Of a DNA stretch of 45,830 bases, positions 8,817 through 15,087 are shown piece after piece. Position numbers and translations under genes: made by a program. The DNA is from Oscillospiraceae bacterium (GTDB lineage Bacteria > Bacillota > Clostridia > Oscillospirales > Acutalibacteraceae): the NCBI GenBank assembly GCA_015066445.1, contig SVOK01000014.1:1-45830 (forward strand), given 5' to 3'. The notes beneath the pieces were generated by a model that saw nothing but the letters and a program-made list of their open reading frames with translations, was not told the DNA's origin and did not search any database. Numbering within the stretch: the stretch's first letter is position 1; every line of letters starts with the position of its first letter.

Positions 8817-9630
8817 CCGAAGCTACTCCTTTGATAATATATTTTTGGCAGGAAAGATAGAAAACCACTACAGGTATTATAGAAAGCACAAGCATTGCCA
8901 TCATAGCTCCCATATCTACCGAGCCGTAACCACCTTTTAAATACTGAACTGCAATCGGTATGGTTTTATAATCGTTACCTATTACAAGATAAGGAAGCAG
9001 ATAATCGTTCCATATCCACATAGTATTAAGAATAGCAACGGTGATGGCAGTTGGCTTTAAAATCGGAAAAACCACCCGCCAGAAAACCTCTAAGGTATTG
9101 CAGCCGTCAATAGTGGCGGCTTCCTCAATAGTAAGGGGCACAGTTTTTATAAAGCCTGAAAACATAAATACCGAAAGCCCTGCTCCAAAGCCTAAATAGA
9201 TTATGATTATACCGATAGGATTATCAAGTCTTAATACATTTGCAGTTTTGGACATTGTAAACATTACCATTTGAAAAGGTACTATCATAGAAAATACCAA
9301 GGCGTAATAGAGAAGAGAATTAAAAATACTTTTAACTCTTGTTATATACCACGCTGTCATAGAGGTAAAAACTATTATAGCTAAAACAGAAAAAACTGTA
9401 ATGAAAAGTGACCAGCCGAGCGCTGCAGGAAAGCCTGTGTTTTTTATTCCCTCGATATAGTTATCAAACCCTGTAAAGGTATCCCTTGTGGGGAGTAAAA
9501 AAGGAGCAGAGGCAATAGAAAATTTAAGCTTAAAGGAATTTATCAGCACTATAAATACAGGGAATATAAAAATGGCCGACATTATAATCAGCAGGATAAA
9601 AAGAAGCTTATCCAATAATTTTATATTCAT
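8800..9630 (-). CDS. Carbohydrate ABC transporter permease, MalG type
   Basis: This 276-residue integral membrane protein has about six hydrophobic segments. The first is LLFILLIIMSAIFIFPVF near residue 8. The cytoplasmic EAA loop (EEAATIDGCNTLEVFW, about residues 170-185) contacts the ATPase. The C-terminus YIIKGVASGAVKG is typical of MalG-like permeases (CUT1 family). It pairs with the upstream MalF-like permease, whose stop codon directly precedes its ATG, and the binding protein before that. The next gene, malQ, suggests alpha-glucan oligosaccharides as substrate. No ATPase gene is present here, as is usual for Firmicutes, which often share one MsmX-like ATPase. Confidence 0.92.
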   Translation of the reverse strand: MNIKLLDKLLFILLIIMSAIFIFPVFIVLINSFKLKFSIASAPFLLPTRDTFTGFDNYIEGIKNTGFPAALGWSLFITVFSVLAIIVFTSMTAWYITRVKSIFNSLLYYALVFSMIVPFQMVMFTMSKTANVLRLDNPIGIIIIYLGFGAGLSVFMFSGFIKTVPLTIEEAATIDGCNTLEVFWRVVFPILKPTAITVAILNTMWIWNDYLLPYLVIGNDYKTIPIAVQYLKGGYGSVDMGAMMAMLVLSIIPVVVFYLSCQKYIIKGVASGAVKG

Positions 9631-10476
9631 TTAGCTTTCAACCTCTTTTCCTCGGGTGAATTTAAGCTGTGCTAAGGCGATTATTGCAACAATGATAAAG
9701 AATATAACCGCTTTTGCCTGACCTACACCCTCAAACCCTGTGCGGGAATAAAAGGTGTTGTAAATATCAAGCGCCACCATTTGTGTTTTATTGGCGGGCG
9801 CGCCCGCTGTGAGAGCCAAATTCTGGTCGAACAATTTAAAGGAATTGGTTATGGTTAAAAACAAGCATATTGTAATAGATGGCATAACCGATGGTATTGT
9901 TATTTTTCGCAGTATTGTTAGTGCGCCTGCTCCGTCTACACGGGCGGCTTCTAAAATATCAGTAGGGATATTCTGTATACCTGCAATATAAATTATCATC
10001 ATATAACCTATCATTTGCCAGTTCATAAGGATAATAAGTCCCCAGAAACCAAAATTGGCATTTGAAGTTATAGAATAATTGAAATTGTAAAGCACACCGT
10101 TTATAATAACCTGCCAGATATAGCCCAGCACGATACCGCCTATCAAATTGGGCATAAAGAAAACTGTTCTGAAAAGGCTGGTTCCGGGCACGGTTCTTGT
10201 GAGCATAAGCGCTAATAAAAATGCGATTACATTTATAGTTATAACCGAAACCACCGCGAACTTTACCGTAAACCAAAGGGAAGGCAGAAAAGTGCTGTCG
10301 TCTCTTAAGGCAATTATATAATTTTCTAATCCAACAAAGGTAGCGTCGCTTACCGTTCTGAATTCGGTAAACGAAAGTATAAAGCCCAAGACAAAGGGGA
10401 TAAGAAAAGCAACGGCGAATGCCAGCAAAGTGGGCATAACAAAAATGGGGAAATAGCGTTTAATAGGATTTTTCAT
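9631..10476 (-). CDS. Carbohydrate ABC transporter permease, MalF type
   Basis: This 281-residue membrane protein has about six transmembrane segments, beginning with FVMPTLLAFAVAFLIPFV. The EAA loop is EAARVDGAGALTILRKI near residue 190. It is the short MalF-like partner of the CUT1 family and forms the translocation pore with the MalG-type protein encoded directly downstream. Its ATG shares one base with the TAA of the binding-protein gene (TAATG), showing tight translational coupling. The substrate is inferred from the operon (malQ, extracellular binding protein) to be maltose or maltodextrin. Confidence 0.92.
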   Translation of the reverse strand: MKNPIKRYFPIFVMPTLLAFAVAFLIPFVLGFILSFTEFRTVSDATFVGLENYIIALRDDSTFLPSLWFTVKFAVVSVITINVIAFLLALMLTRTVPGTSLFRTVFFMPNLIGGIVLGYIWQVIINGVLYNFNYSITSNANFGFWGLIILMNWQMIGYMMIIYIAGIQNIPTDILEAARVDGAGALTILRKITIPSVMPSITICLFLTITNSFKLFDQNLALTAGAPANKTQMVALDIYNTFYSRTGFEGVGQAKAVIFFIIVAIIALAQLKFTRGKEVES

Positions 10477-11816
10477 TAACCTCGTTCACTCTTCCATTTA
10501 TCGGTTATGATTTTTTTAACGTCCTCCCATTTTTTCTCGCCCTGAACATAGTCAAGTAATGCACTGCCGACTTCCTTTTTAAAAGCGTCGCTGGGGAATG
10601 CAGTAAAAGCCCAAGGAATATTTTTAACCGAATCATCTGCCATATAACGGGATATTTCTTTGGCAAGCGGATCATTTGGAAGCTCGGTTTCGCTAAAGGT
10701 GTTAAACGGAGTGATAAAGCCTAATTTTTCGGTAACATATTTTTTACCTGTTTCGCTTGAAAAGAGCCACTCTAAAAATGCAAGAGAATTCTTCTGCTGC
10801 TCCTCGCTTGCATTTTTGTTTATTGCAAAATAGTTTTCTGTACCAATACAGATGCCTTGACCCTTTTCGCCCTCAATACCCATATAGATAGGGAGCATTT
10901 TGATATCGGTTTCTTTAACGGTGTTGCCCTTAACACCCGAAATCTGTGACCACGCCCAGTTTCCGTTTTGCACCATAGCCGCCTCACCTAAGGCAAATTC
11001 CGCCATAGAATCTGCAACAGATTTTGAGCCTAAAAGGGTTTTGGGTGTAACAGAGTTATTTATATAAAGGTCGAAAATATTTTCAAAGTTTTTAGAATAT
11101 TTGTGGGTAATTTCTTTAGTATCAAGCATAGCAAGAGATACATCTGCATTATTATCTTTATCGAAAAGCTCTCTATAAAGAGGGATATTAAGCAGATGTG
11201 TCTGCCAACGCCAGTCCTCACCGCTCGAAAGCGAGGTAGAGGCAAATACGCCCTTAATACCTAAAGCGCTGAGATTTGCGGTCATATCCTCTGCAACAGC
11301 TTTCAGTTTCTCAAAGCTGTCTATTTCTTCTGCGGTGTTAATATCTGTTTTTTTGTTGGGTAGTGCGAAATACTTCTTCATTATGGCATCGTTATAAATA
11401 ATACCGTAGCCTTCTACCACATAGGGAATGGCGTATACTCCGCCGTCCTCTTTTATTGCAAGTGAATCATCGGTTAAAAAGGAATAAAGCTTACTGTCCT
11501 TAAGGTCAAGGCAGTAATCCTTCCAGGCGTCATAGCCCACAGGTCCGTTTACCTGAAAAATAGTGGGTGCAGAGGATTTTGCAATTTCGGATTTCAAGGT
11601 TTGCTCATAATTGTTTGCGGCGGCTGTAACCACCTTTACTGAAACGCCTGTTTCCTCTTTATAGAGCTTGGCTAATTCCTCGTAAACGCTTGCCGATTCA
11701 GGCTTGAAGTTAAGGAAATATACTTCTGATTTATCCTTACCTCTACAACCTGTAAGACCGATGCCGGCCAATAGGCAGAGCAAAGCTGTTAATAGTGATG
11801 TTATTCTGAGTTTCAT
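10476..11816 (-). CDS. Extracellular sugar-binding lipoprotein of the ABC transporter
   Basis: This 446-residue family 1 solute-binding protein starts at the ATG at 11816, chosen because GGGAGG lies 9 bases upstream. An upstream in-frame start at 11858 would put a charged tail before the signal peptide. The N-terminus MKLRITSLLTALL leads into the lipobox LTGC with the lipidated Cys at residue 24, so the protein is anchored on the outer face of the membrane. The mature part has the usual features of carbohydrate-binding MalE-like proteins (YAIPYVVEGYGIIYND, AAMVQNGNWAWSQ, ICIGTENYFAINK). It is the first gene of the transporter-malQ operon, which is transcribed leftwards from the AT-rich region around 11820-11960. 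Confidence 0.92.
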   Translation of the reverse strand: MKLRITSLLTALLCLLAGIGLTGCRGKDKSEVYFLNFKPESASVYEELAKLYKEETGVSVKVVTAAANNYEQTLKSEIAKSSAPTIFQVNGPVGYDAWKDYCLDLKDSKLYSFLTDDSLAIKEDGGVYAIPYVVEGYGIIYNDAIMKKYFALPNKKTDINTAEEIDSFEKLKAVAEDMTANLSALGIKGVFASTSLSSGEDWRWQTHLLNIPLYRELFDKDNNADVSLAMLDTKEITHKYSKNFENIFDLYINNSVTPKTLLGSKSVADSMAEFALGEAAMVQNGNWAWSQISGVKGNTVKETDIKMLPIYMGIEGEKGQGICIGTENYFAINKNASEEQQKNSLAFLEWLFSSETGKKYVTEKLGFITPFNTFSETELPNDPLAKEISRYMADDSVKNIPWAFTAFPSDAFKKEVGSALLDYVQGEKKWEDVKKIITDKWKSERG

Positions 11817-12081
11817 TTTTATAAACCTCCCAAAAGATTTCTTTTTATACTTTTCCACAAAAATCCTTAAATATGAAAATAATATTTTTAAATTTGAAAT
11901 GTTTTTGAAATCGTAAATATTTTATATTTTCCAACTGAAAGGCAAGTTTTATATTAACCGTAGCTTATACTCCAACACTGCACCCCCTAAACGACAAGGG
12001 TTCTTCCCTTGACCCGTTTATATCAATAATGATTTTATTTTTTGGTTGATAAATATAAAGCTTTGTGCTAAAATGAAAATG
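11817..12081. other. AT-rich gene-free region upstream of the sugar transporter operon
   Basis: No convincing gene lies here; a 64-codon minus-strand frame at 11965-12159 has no recognisable motif or good ribosome site. The stretch must hold the leftward promoter of the transporter operon, but several AT-rich candidates exist and none is clearly best. A short perfect hairpin, CAAGGG/CCCTTG with a 5-base loop, is at 11995-12011. Confidence 0.4.
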
Positions 12082-12245
12082 CCAAGTAAATTTAATAGAG
12101 TAATTGTAATTTTTTTGTGGGGGGTATAATACCCTCTGTTTCTGTATATAAATATTCATAAATTCGTGTAAGTTTGGTAAAAACGCCTGCTTCCTACGGG
12201 TTTATGGAATGTTTGTATGCATTGCAATTACTCGAATTTACTTGG
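12082..12245. repeat. Inverted repeat pair (arms 12082-12110 and 12221-12245)
   Basis: The left arm reads CCAAGTAAATT, then TAATA, then GAGTAATTGTAAT. The right arm is its reverse complement (ATTGCAATTACTC, then GAATTTACTTGG), apart from a 4-base gap and one substitution. The arms enclose 110 bases containing a TATAAT and the first part of the leader RNA. Matches stop abruptly at both outer ends, as in a small transposable element with terminal repeats. A dimeric operator is less likely at this spacing. Confidence 0.6.
12104..12130 (+). promoter_or_regulatory. Possible promoter of the SLOG-gene leader
   Basis: A perfect TATAAT (12125-12130) is preceded by TTGTAA (12104-12109) with a short 15-base spacer filled by a T run and a G run. 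Transcription from here would begin near 12137 and produce the structured leader before the SLOG gene. The spacing is not optimal, so the assignment is moderate. Confidence 0.4.
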
Positions 12246-12300
12246 CGGTAATGGGAGCTTGGCGTTTTTCGTGCGGTGGCTTCGGTTACCGCACTTTTTT
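12137..12300 (+). ncRNA. Structured leader RNA (candidate cis-regulator) ending in an intrinsic terminator
   Basis: The RNA can fold a long closing helix: 12179-12187 (AAAAACGCC) pairs with 12261-12269 (GGCGTTTTT), continued by GCTTCC (12189-12194) with GGGAGC (12253-12258). Next to it, 12271-12294 forms a 10-bp hairpin with a UUCG loop, followed by T6 (12295-12300). The segment GCGGTAA (12245-12251) is fully complementary to TTACCGC (12286-12292), the 3' arm of that terminator, so a competing anti-terminator pairing is available. A further 8-bp pairing joins 12159-12166 and 12233-12240. The U tract ends only 17 bases before the SLOG start codon, which is the arrangement of a transcription-attenuating leader. 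I could not match it to a known riboswitch, T-box or 6S RNA consensus. Confidence 0.5.
12271..12300 (+). terminator. Intrinsic terminator just upstream of the SLOG gene
   Basis: A 10-bp stem (12271-12280 with 12285-12294, two G-U pairs) is capped by a TTCG tetraloop and followed by six T residues. Its position right before a ribosome binding site suggests conditional termination. Confidence 0.85.
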
Positions 12301-12317
12301 ATTTTTAGGTGATATCA

Positions 12318-12761
12318 GTGTATTGCTGTACTTTTATAGGTCACAGGGATTGCGTTCCTGAAACCCAAAATAAACTTTATAATGTGATTGAATTGTTGAT
12401 TAAGGAATACAATGTGACAACCTTCTATGTTGGTACGCACGGCTCATTTGATTATTATGCTTATACCACCCTTTGCGAATTAGAAAAAATATATGATATT
12501 AAAATTATTGTTGTTTTGGCTTATTTAAATAATATTCCCGATTATTTTGACAGAGAAAAAACAATTTTTCCCGATGTGCTTGAAAAGTCACCTTTTAAAT
12601 TTGCAGTGATAAAAAGAAATAATTATATGATTGAAAAATCGCAATTTTTAATATGCTGTATAGACCATACTTTTTCAAATTCGTATAATTTTATAAAGAA
12701 AGCTATTAGCAAAAAGATGAAAATAATTAATTTAGGCAAATTGGATATGAATAAAATTTAA
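12318..12761 (+). CDS. Small SLOG-family (YspA/YpsA-like) Rossmann-fold protein
   Basis: This protein of about 147 residues begins with the SLOG-type nucleotide-binding motif TFIGHRDC (residues 4-11) and continues with TTFYVGTHGSFD, a second conserved glycine block. The SLOG superfamily binds nucleotides or nucleotide-derived ligands; small stand-alone members like this have no established function. The GTG at 12318 is chosen because AGGTGAT lies 4 bases upstream; an in-frame GTG at 12309 would add three residues and overlap that site. The coding sequence is much richer in AAT, ATT and AAA than the flanking operons, which suggests acquisition. It is preceded by a leader with a terminator and followed by the rimP promoter, so it is probably a single-gene unit. 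Confidence 0.65.
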   Translation: MYCCTFIGHRDCVPETQNKLYNVIELLIKEYNVTTFYVGTHGSFDYYAYTTLCELEKIYDIKIIVVLAYLNNIPDYFDREKTIFPDVLEKSPFKFAVIKRNNYMIEKSQFLICCIDHTFSNSYNFIKKAISKKMKIINLGKLDMNKI

Positions 12762-12790
12762 GAAAAGCGGTTATCTATCAATTTTTTTAC

Positions 12791-12819
12791 TTGCATTTTA
12801 CGATATAATGTGTTATAAT
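12791..12819 (+). promoter_or_regulatory. Sigma-A promoter of the rimP-nusA-infB operon
   Basis: TTGCAT (12791-12796), a 17-base spacer and TATAAT (12814-12819) form a strong promoter. Transcription would start near 12826, about 60 bases before rimP. Confidence 0.85.
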
Positions 12820-12839
12820 ACTTGCAGACTGAAAGAAAG

Positions 12840-12869
12840 GTGAGTGGGGAAACCCGCTCACTTTTGTTT
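12840..12869 (+). terminator. Leader hairpin with T tract before rimP (attenuator-like)
   Basis: Arms 12840-12848 and 12853-12861 form a 9-bp stem with one G-U pair, closed by a GAAA loop and followed by TTTTGTTTT. It lies between the promoter and rimP, so it can act only as an attenuator or as a processing or pausing element of the operon leader. Similar GC hairpins with T tracts precede rimP in other bacteria. Confidence 0.6.
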
Positions 12870-12888
12870 TGCGACAGGAGATGAAGCA

Positions 12889-13341
12889 ATGGCAAACGCT
12901 GCCGAAAGGGTATACACCCTTATTAAAGAAACTGTGGAACAGCAGGGATTAACGCTTTGGGATGTCCGCTTTTTAAAAGAGGGCGCCTCGTGGTACTTAA
13001 GAGTTTTCATCGATAAGGCTGAGGGTATCACCATTGATGACTGCACTGATGTTTCCCACGCAATCGACCCTATAATTGATGAAGCAGACCCTATTGACAA
13101 GGCTTATTATTTAGAGGTGTGCTCACCGGGACTCGAAAGAGAGCTCACACGTGATTTTCATTTTGTTTGGGCGGTAGAAAAAGAGGTAAAAATCAAGCTT
13201 TATAAGGCTATCGACGGTAAAAAGGAATTCAGAGGAATTCTTAAAAGCGCAGGAGAGGAAATTATTCTGCAGACTGAGGATGGCGAAAAAAGCTTTAATA
13301 TAAAAGAAATTTCAAAAGCAAATTTATGCGATTTTGAGTAA
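12889..13341 (+). CDS. rimP: Ribosome maturation factor RimP
   Basis: This 150-residue protein assists late 30S subunit assembly. The ATG at 12889 with ACAGGAG upstream is used; an earlier in-frame start would translate the leader hairpin. Family blocks are LWDVRFLKEGASWYLRVFID (the RimP N-terminal alpha/beta domain), DDCTDVSHAIDP, YYLEVCSPGLERELT (the most conserved stretch) and a C-terminal SH3-like barrel from about residue 90. It is the first gene of the nusA-infB operon, its usual place. Confidence 0.96.
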   Translation: MANAAERVYTLIKETVEQQGLTLWDVRFLKEGASWYLRVFIDKAEGITIDDCTDVSHAIDPIIDEADPIDKAYYLEVCSPGLERELTRDFHFVWAVEKEVKIKLYKAIDGKKEFRGILKSAGEEIILQTEDGEKSFNIKEISKANLCDFE

Positions 13342-13380
13342 TTTTGGTAATGCAAGAATAGTTTGGAGGAATTAACAAAA

Positions 13381-14463
13381 ATGGCTAAGGCAAGAAAAAA
13401 AGTAGTAGAAAACGATAATTCGGAATTTTTTGAAGCATTAAGACTTATGGAGGAGGAAAGAGGAATCCCCCAGAAGTTTATTGCAGAAAAAATATCAGAT
13501 GCAATTGTGGTAGCGGCTCGTAAGGATTACGGCGGAAGCGATATTGTTTCCTGCGTTATTGACCCTGAAAATAAAATTTTCACTGTTACTGCACGCAAGG
13601 AAATTGTTGATGAGGTTGAGGACACCTTTACTCAGATTTCAAAGGAGGATGCAGCTGCAATAGACCCCAATTCTTTGGAGGTTGGCTTTGTTGAAATTAA
13701 GCTCGACCCCAAAAAGTTCGGTCGTGTGGTAGCGCAGAATTCAAAAAATAACTTCCGTCAGGGAGTAAGAGAAGCGGAGCGTGGCCAGACTTTAGCAGAG
13801 TTCCAGAGCCGCAACCGTGAGCTTGTAACCGCTGTGGTACAGAAAATTGACCCCAAAACAGGTAATGCTATTCTTACCATCGGTCACAGCGAAGCCACCT
13901 TACCGAGATTAGAGCAGGTTCCCGATGAGATTATTAACGAGGGCGACCATATCAAGGTTTATGTTGTTGACGTTAAGGAGACTGACAGGGGAGCAAGAAT
14001 TATGCTCTCACGTACCCATCCCGGAATTGTTAAGCGCTTGTTTGAGGCTGAGGTGCCTGAAATCTTTGACGGCACGGTTGAAATTAAGTCAATTTCCCGT
14101 CAGGCAGGCTCAAGAACCAAGATTGCGGTTTGGTCTTCTGATGAGCAGATAGATGCTATCGGTACTTGTATCGGTCCTAAGGGAGCTCGTGTTAACAAAA
14201 TAGTTGAAGAATTAGCAGGCGAGAAAATTGACATTGTAAAATACAGTGAAGACCCCACAGAATTTATTACCGAGGCTTTATCTCCTGCAAAGGTTGTGTC
14301 GGTTGAGATTTTGAGCGAGGAGCCTAAGGTTTGTAAGGTAAGCGTGCCCGAAGCTCAGCTTTCCTTGGCTATAGGTAATAAGGGTCAGAATGTAAGACTT
14401 GCCGCAAAGCTCACAGGATGGAAAATTGACATTCACCCCGAAAGCGGATTTTTCGGCGAATAA
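13381..14463 (+). CDS. nusA: Transcription elongation/termination factor NusA
   Basis: This 360-residue RNA-polymerase-binding factor modulates pausing, termination and antitermination. The ATG at 13381 follows TTTGGAGG and replaces a weak upstream TTG. Domains in order: the N-terminal polymerase-binding domain (about 1-130), an S1 domain (about 135-200, with NSKNNFRQGVREAER before it), and KH1 and KH2 domains (about 205-350, with CIGPKGARVNKIVEEL and AIGNKGQNVRLAAKLTGW as the GxxG loops). It ends after KH2, as is usual for Firmicutes NusA, without the acidic repeats of enterobacteria. Confidence 0.97.
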   Translation: MAKARKKVVENDNSEFFEALRLMEEERGIPQKFIAEKISDAIVVAARKDYGGSDIVSCVIDPENKIFTVTARKEIVDEVEDTFTQISKEDAAAIDPNSLEVGFVEIKLDPKKFGRVVAQNSKNNFRQGVREAERGQTLAEFQSRNRELVTAVVQKIDPKTGNAILTIGHSEATLPRLEQVPDEIINEGDHIKVYVVDVKETDRGARIMLSRTHPGIVKRLFEAEVPEIFDGTVEIKSISRQAGSRTKIAVWSSDEQIDAIGTCIGPKGARVNKIVEELAGEKIDIVKYSEDPTEFITEALSPAKVVSVEILSEEPKVCKVSVPEAQLSLAIGNKGQNVRLAAKLTGWKIDIHPESGFFGE

Positions 14464-14498
14464 AAGTTAGAATTATCTTTAAGTGAGGCTTTTTAAGT

Positions 14499-14768
14499 AT
14501 GGGAACTAAAAAAATACCTATGCGTATGTGTACGGGCTGTCGTGAGATGAAACCCAAAAAAGAGCTTATCCGTGTTGTAAAAACAAGCGAGGGAGAAATA
14601 AAGCTTGATACTACAGGTAAGCTTAACGGTAGAGGCGCTTATATCTGCCGTGACAGACAATGCTTTAACAACGCTAAAAAAAGCAATGCGCTTGCCCGTG
14701 CATTTGAGATGCAGATATCTGACGAAATATACACACAGCTTGAAACGGAGCTTGAGAATATTGAATAA
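14499..14768 (+). CDS. rnpM: YlxR/RnpM, RNase P modulator
   Basis: This 89-residue basic protein has the YlxR (DUF448) signature PMRMCTGCREMKPKKELIR near its N-terminus, then GKLNGRGAYICRD. Its B. subtilis homologue binds RNase P RNA and modulates its activity. The gene lies in the conserved place between nusA and ylxQ, with a 35-base gap after nusA, and overlaps the next gene by 8 bases. Confidence 0.94.
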   Translation: MGTKKIPMRMCTGCREMKPKKELIRVVKTSEGEIKLDTTGKLNGRGAYICRDRQCFNNAKKSNALARAFEMQISDEIYTQLETELENIE

Positions 14769-15087
14769 TAAAATACTTTCCCTGTTGGGCTTTGCCGCAA
14801 AGGCAGGGTCTTTAAGCTACGGCTTTGAAGCGTCTGTAGCAACCGTGAAGGCCTCAAAGGCGTATCTTGTGCTTGTGGCGGAGGATATTTCTCCCAAAAG
14901 CCGCAAAGAGGTAGCCTTCTTTGCAGATAAAAATGCTGTAAAGCATATTACTTTAAAGGGCATAGACATTAAAACCGTTTCGGATGCTGTAGGACGAAAG
15001 TGCGGCATAATTTCGGTTAATGAAAAAGGCTTTGCCAATGCGTGCGAAAAGGCACTTATTGAAGGAGGAATTGCTAATGACCAATAA
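14761..15087 (+). CDS. ylxQ: YlxQ, L7Ae/L30e-type ribosomal-associated RNA-binding protein
   Basis: This protein of about 108 residues has the L7Ae/YbxF RNA-binding fold. Marker segments are [14 protein letters not shown] near the N-terminus, [13 protein letters not shown] and [19 protein letters not shown]. Members of this fold recognise kink-turn RNA. The start is taken as the TTG at 14761, which gives the usual N-terminus and an 8-base overlap with rnpM. The alternative ATG far upstream, inside rnpM, is unlikely. It overlaps infB by 11 bases. Confidence 0.85.
   Translation: MNNKILSLLGFAAKAGSLSYGFEASVATVKASKAYLVLVAEDISPKSRKEVAFFADKNAVKHITLKGIDIKTVSDAVGRKCGIISVNEKGFANACEKALIEGGIANDQ

Noticed and set aside
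11965-12159. 64-codon minus-strand gene before the transporter operon
   Set aside because: It has no ribosome site and no recognisable motif, and it crosses the inverted-repeat arm and promoter region.
12137-12300. 6S RNA, SRP RNA or a named riboswitch
   Set aside because: The length and the adjoining start codon do not fit 6S or SRP RNA, the SRP tetraloop motif is absent, and no conserved riboswitch core was found.
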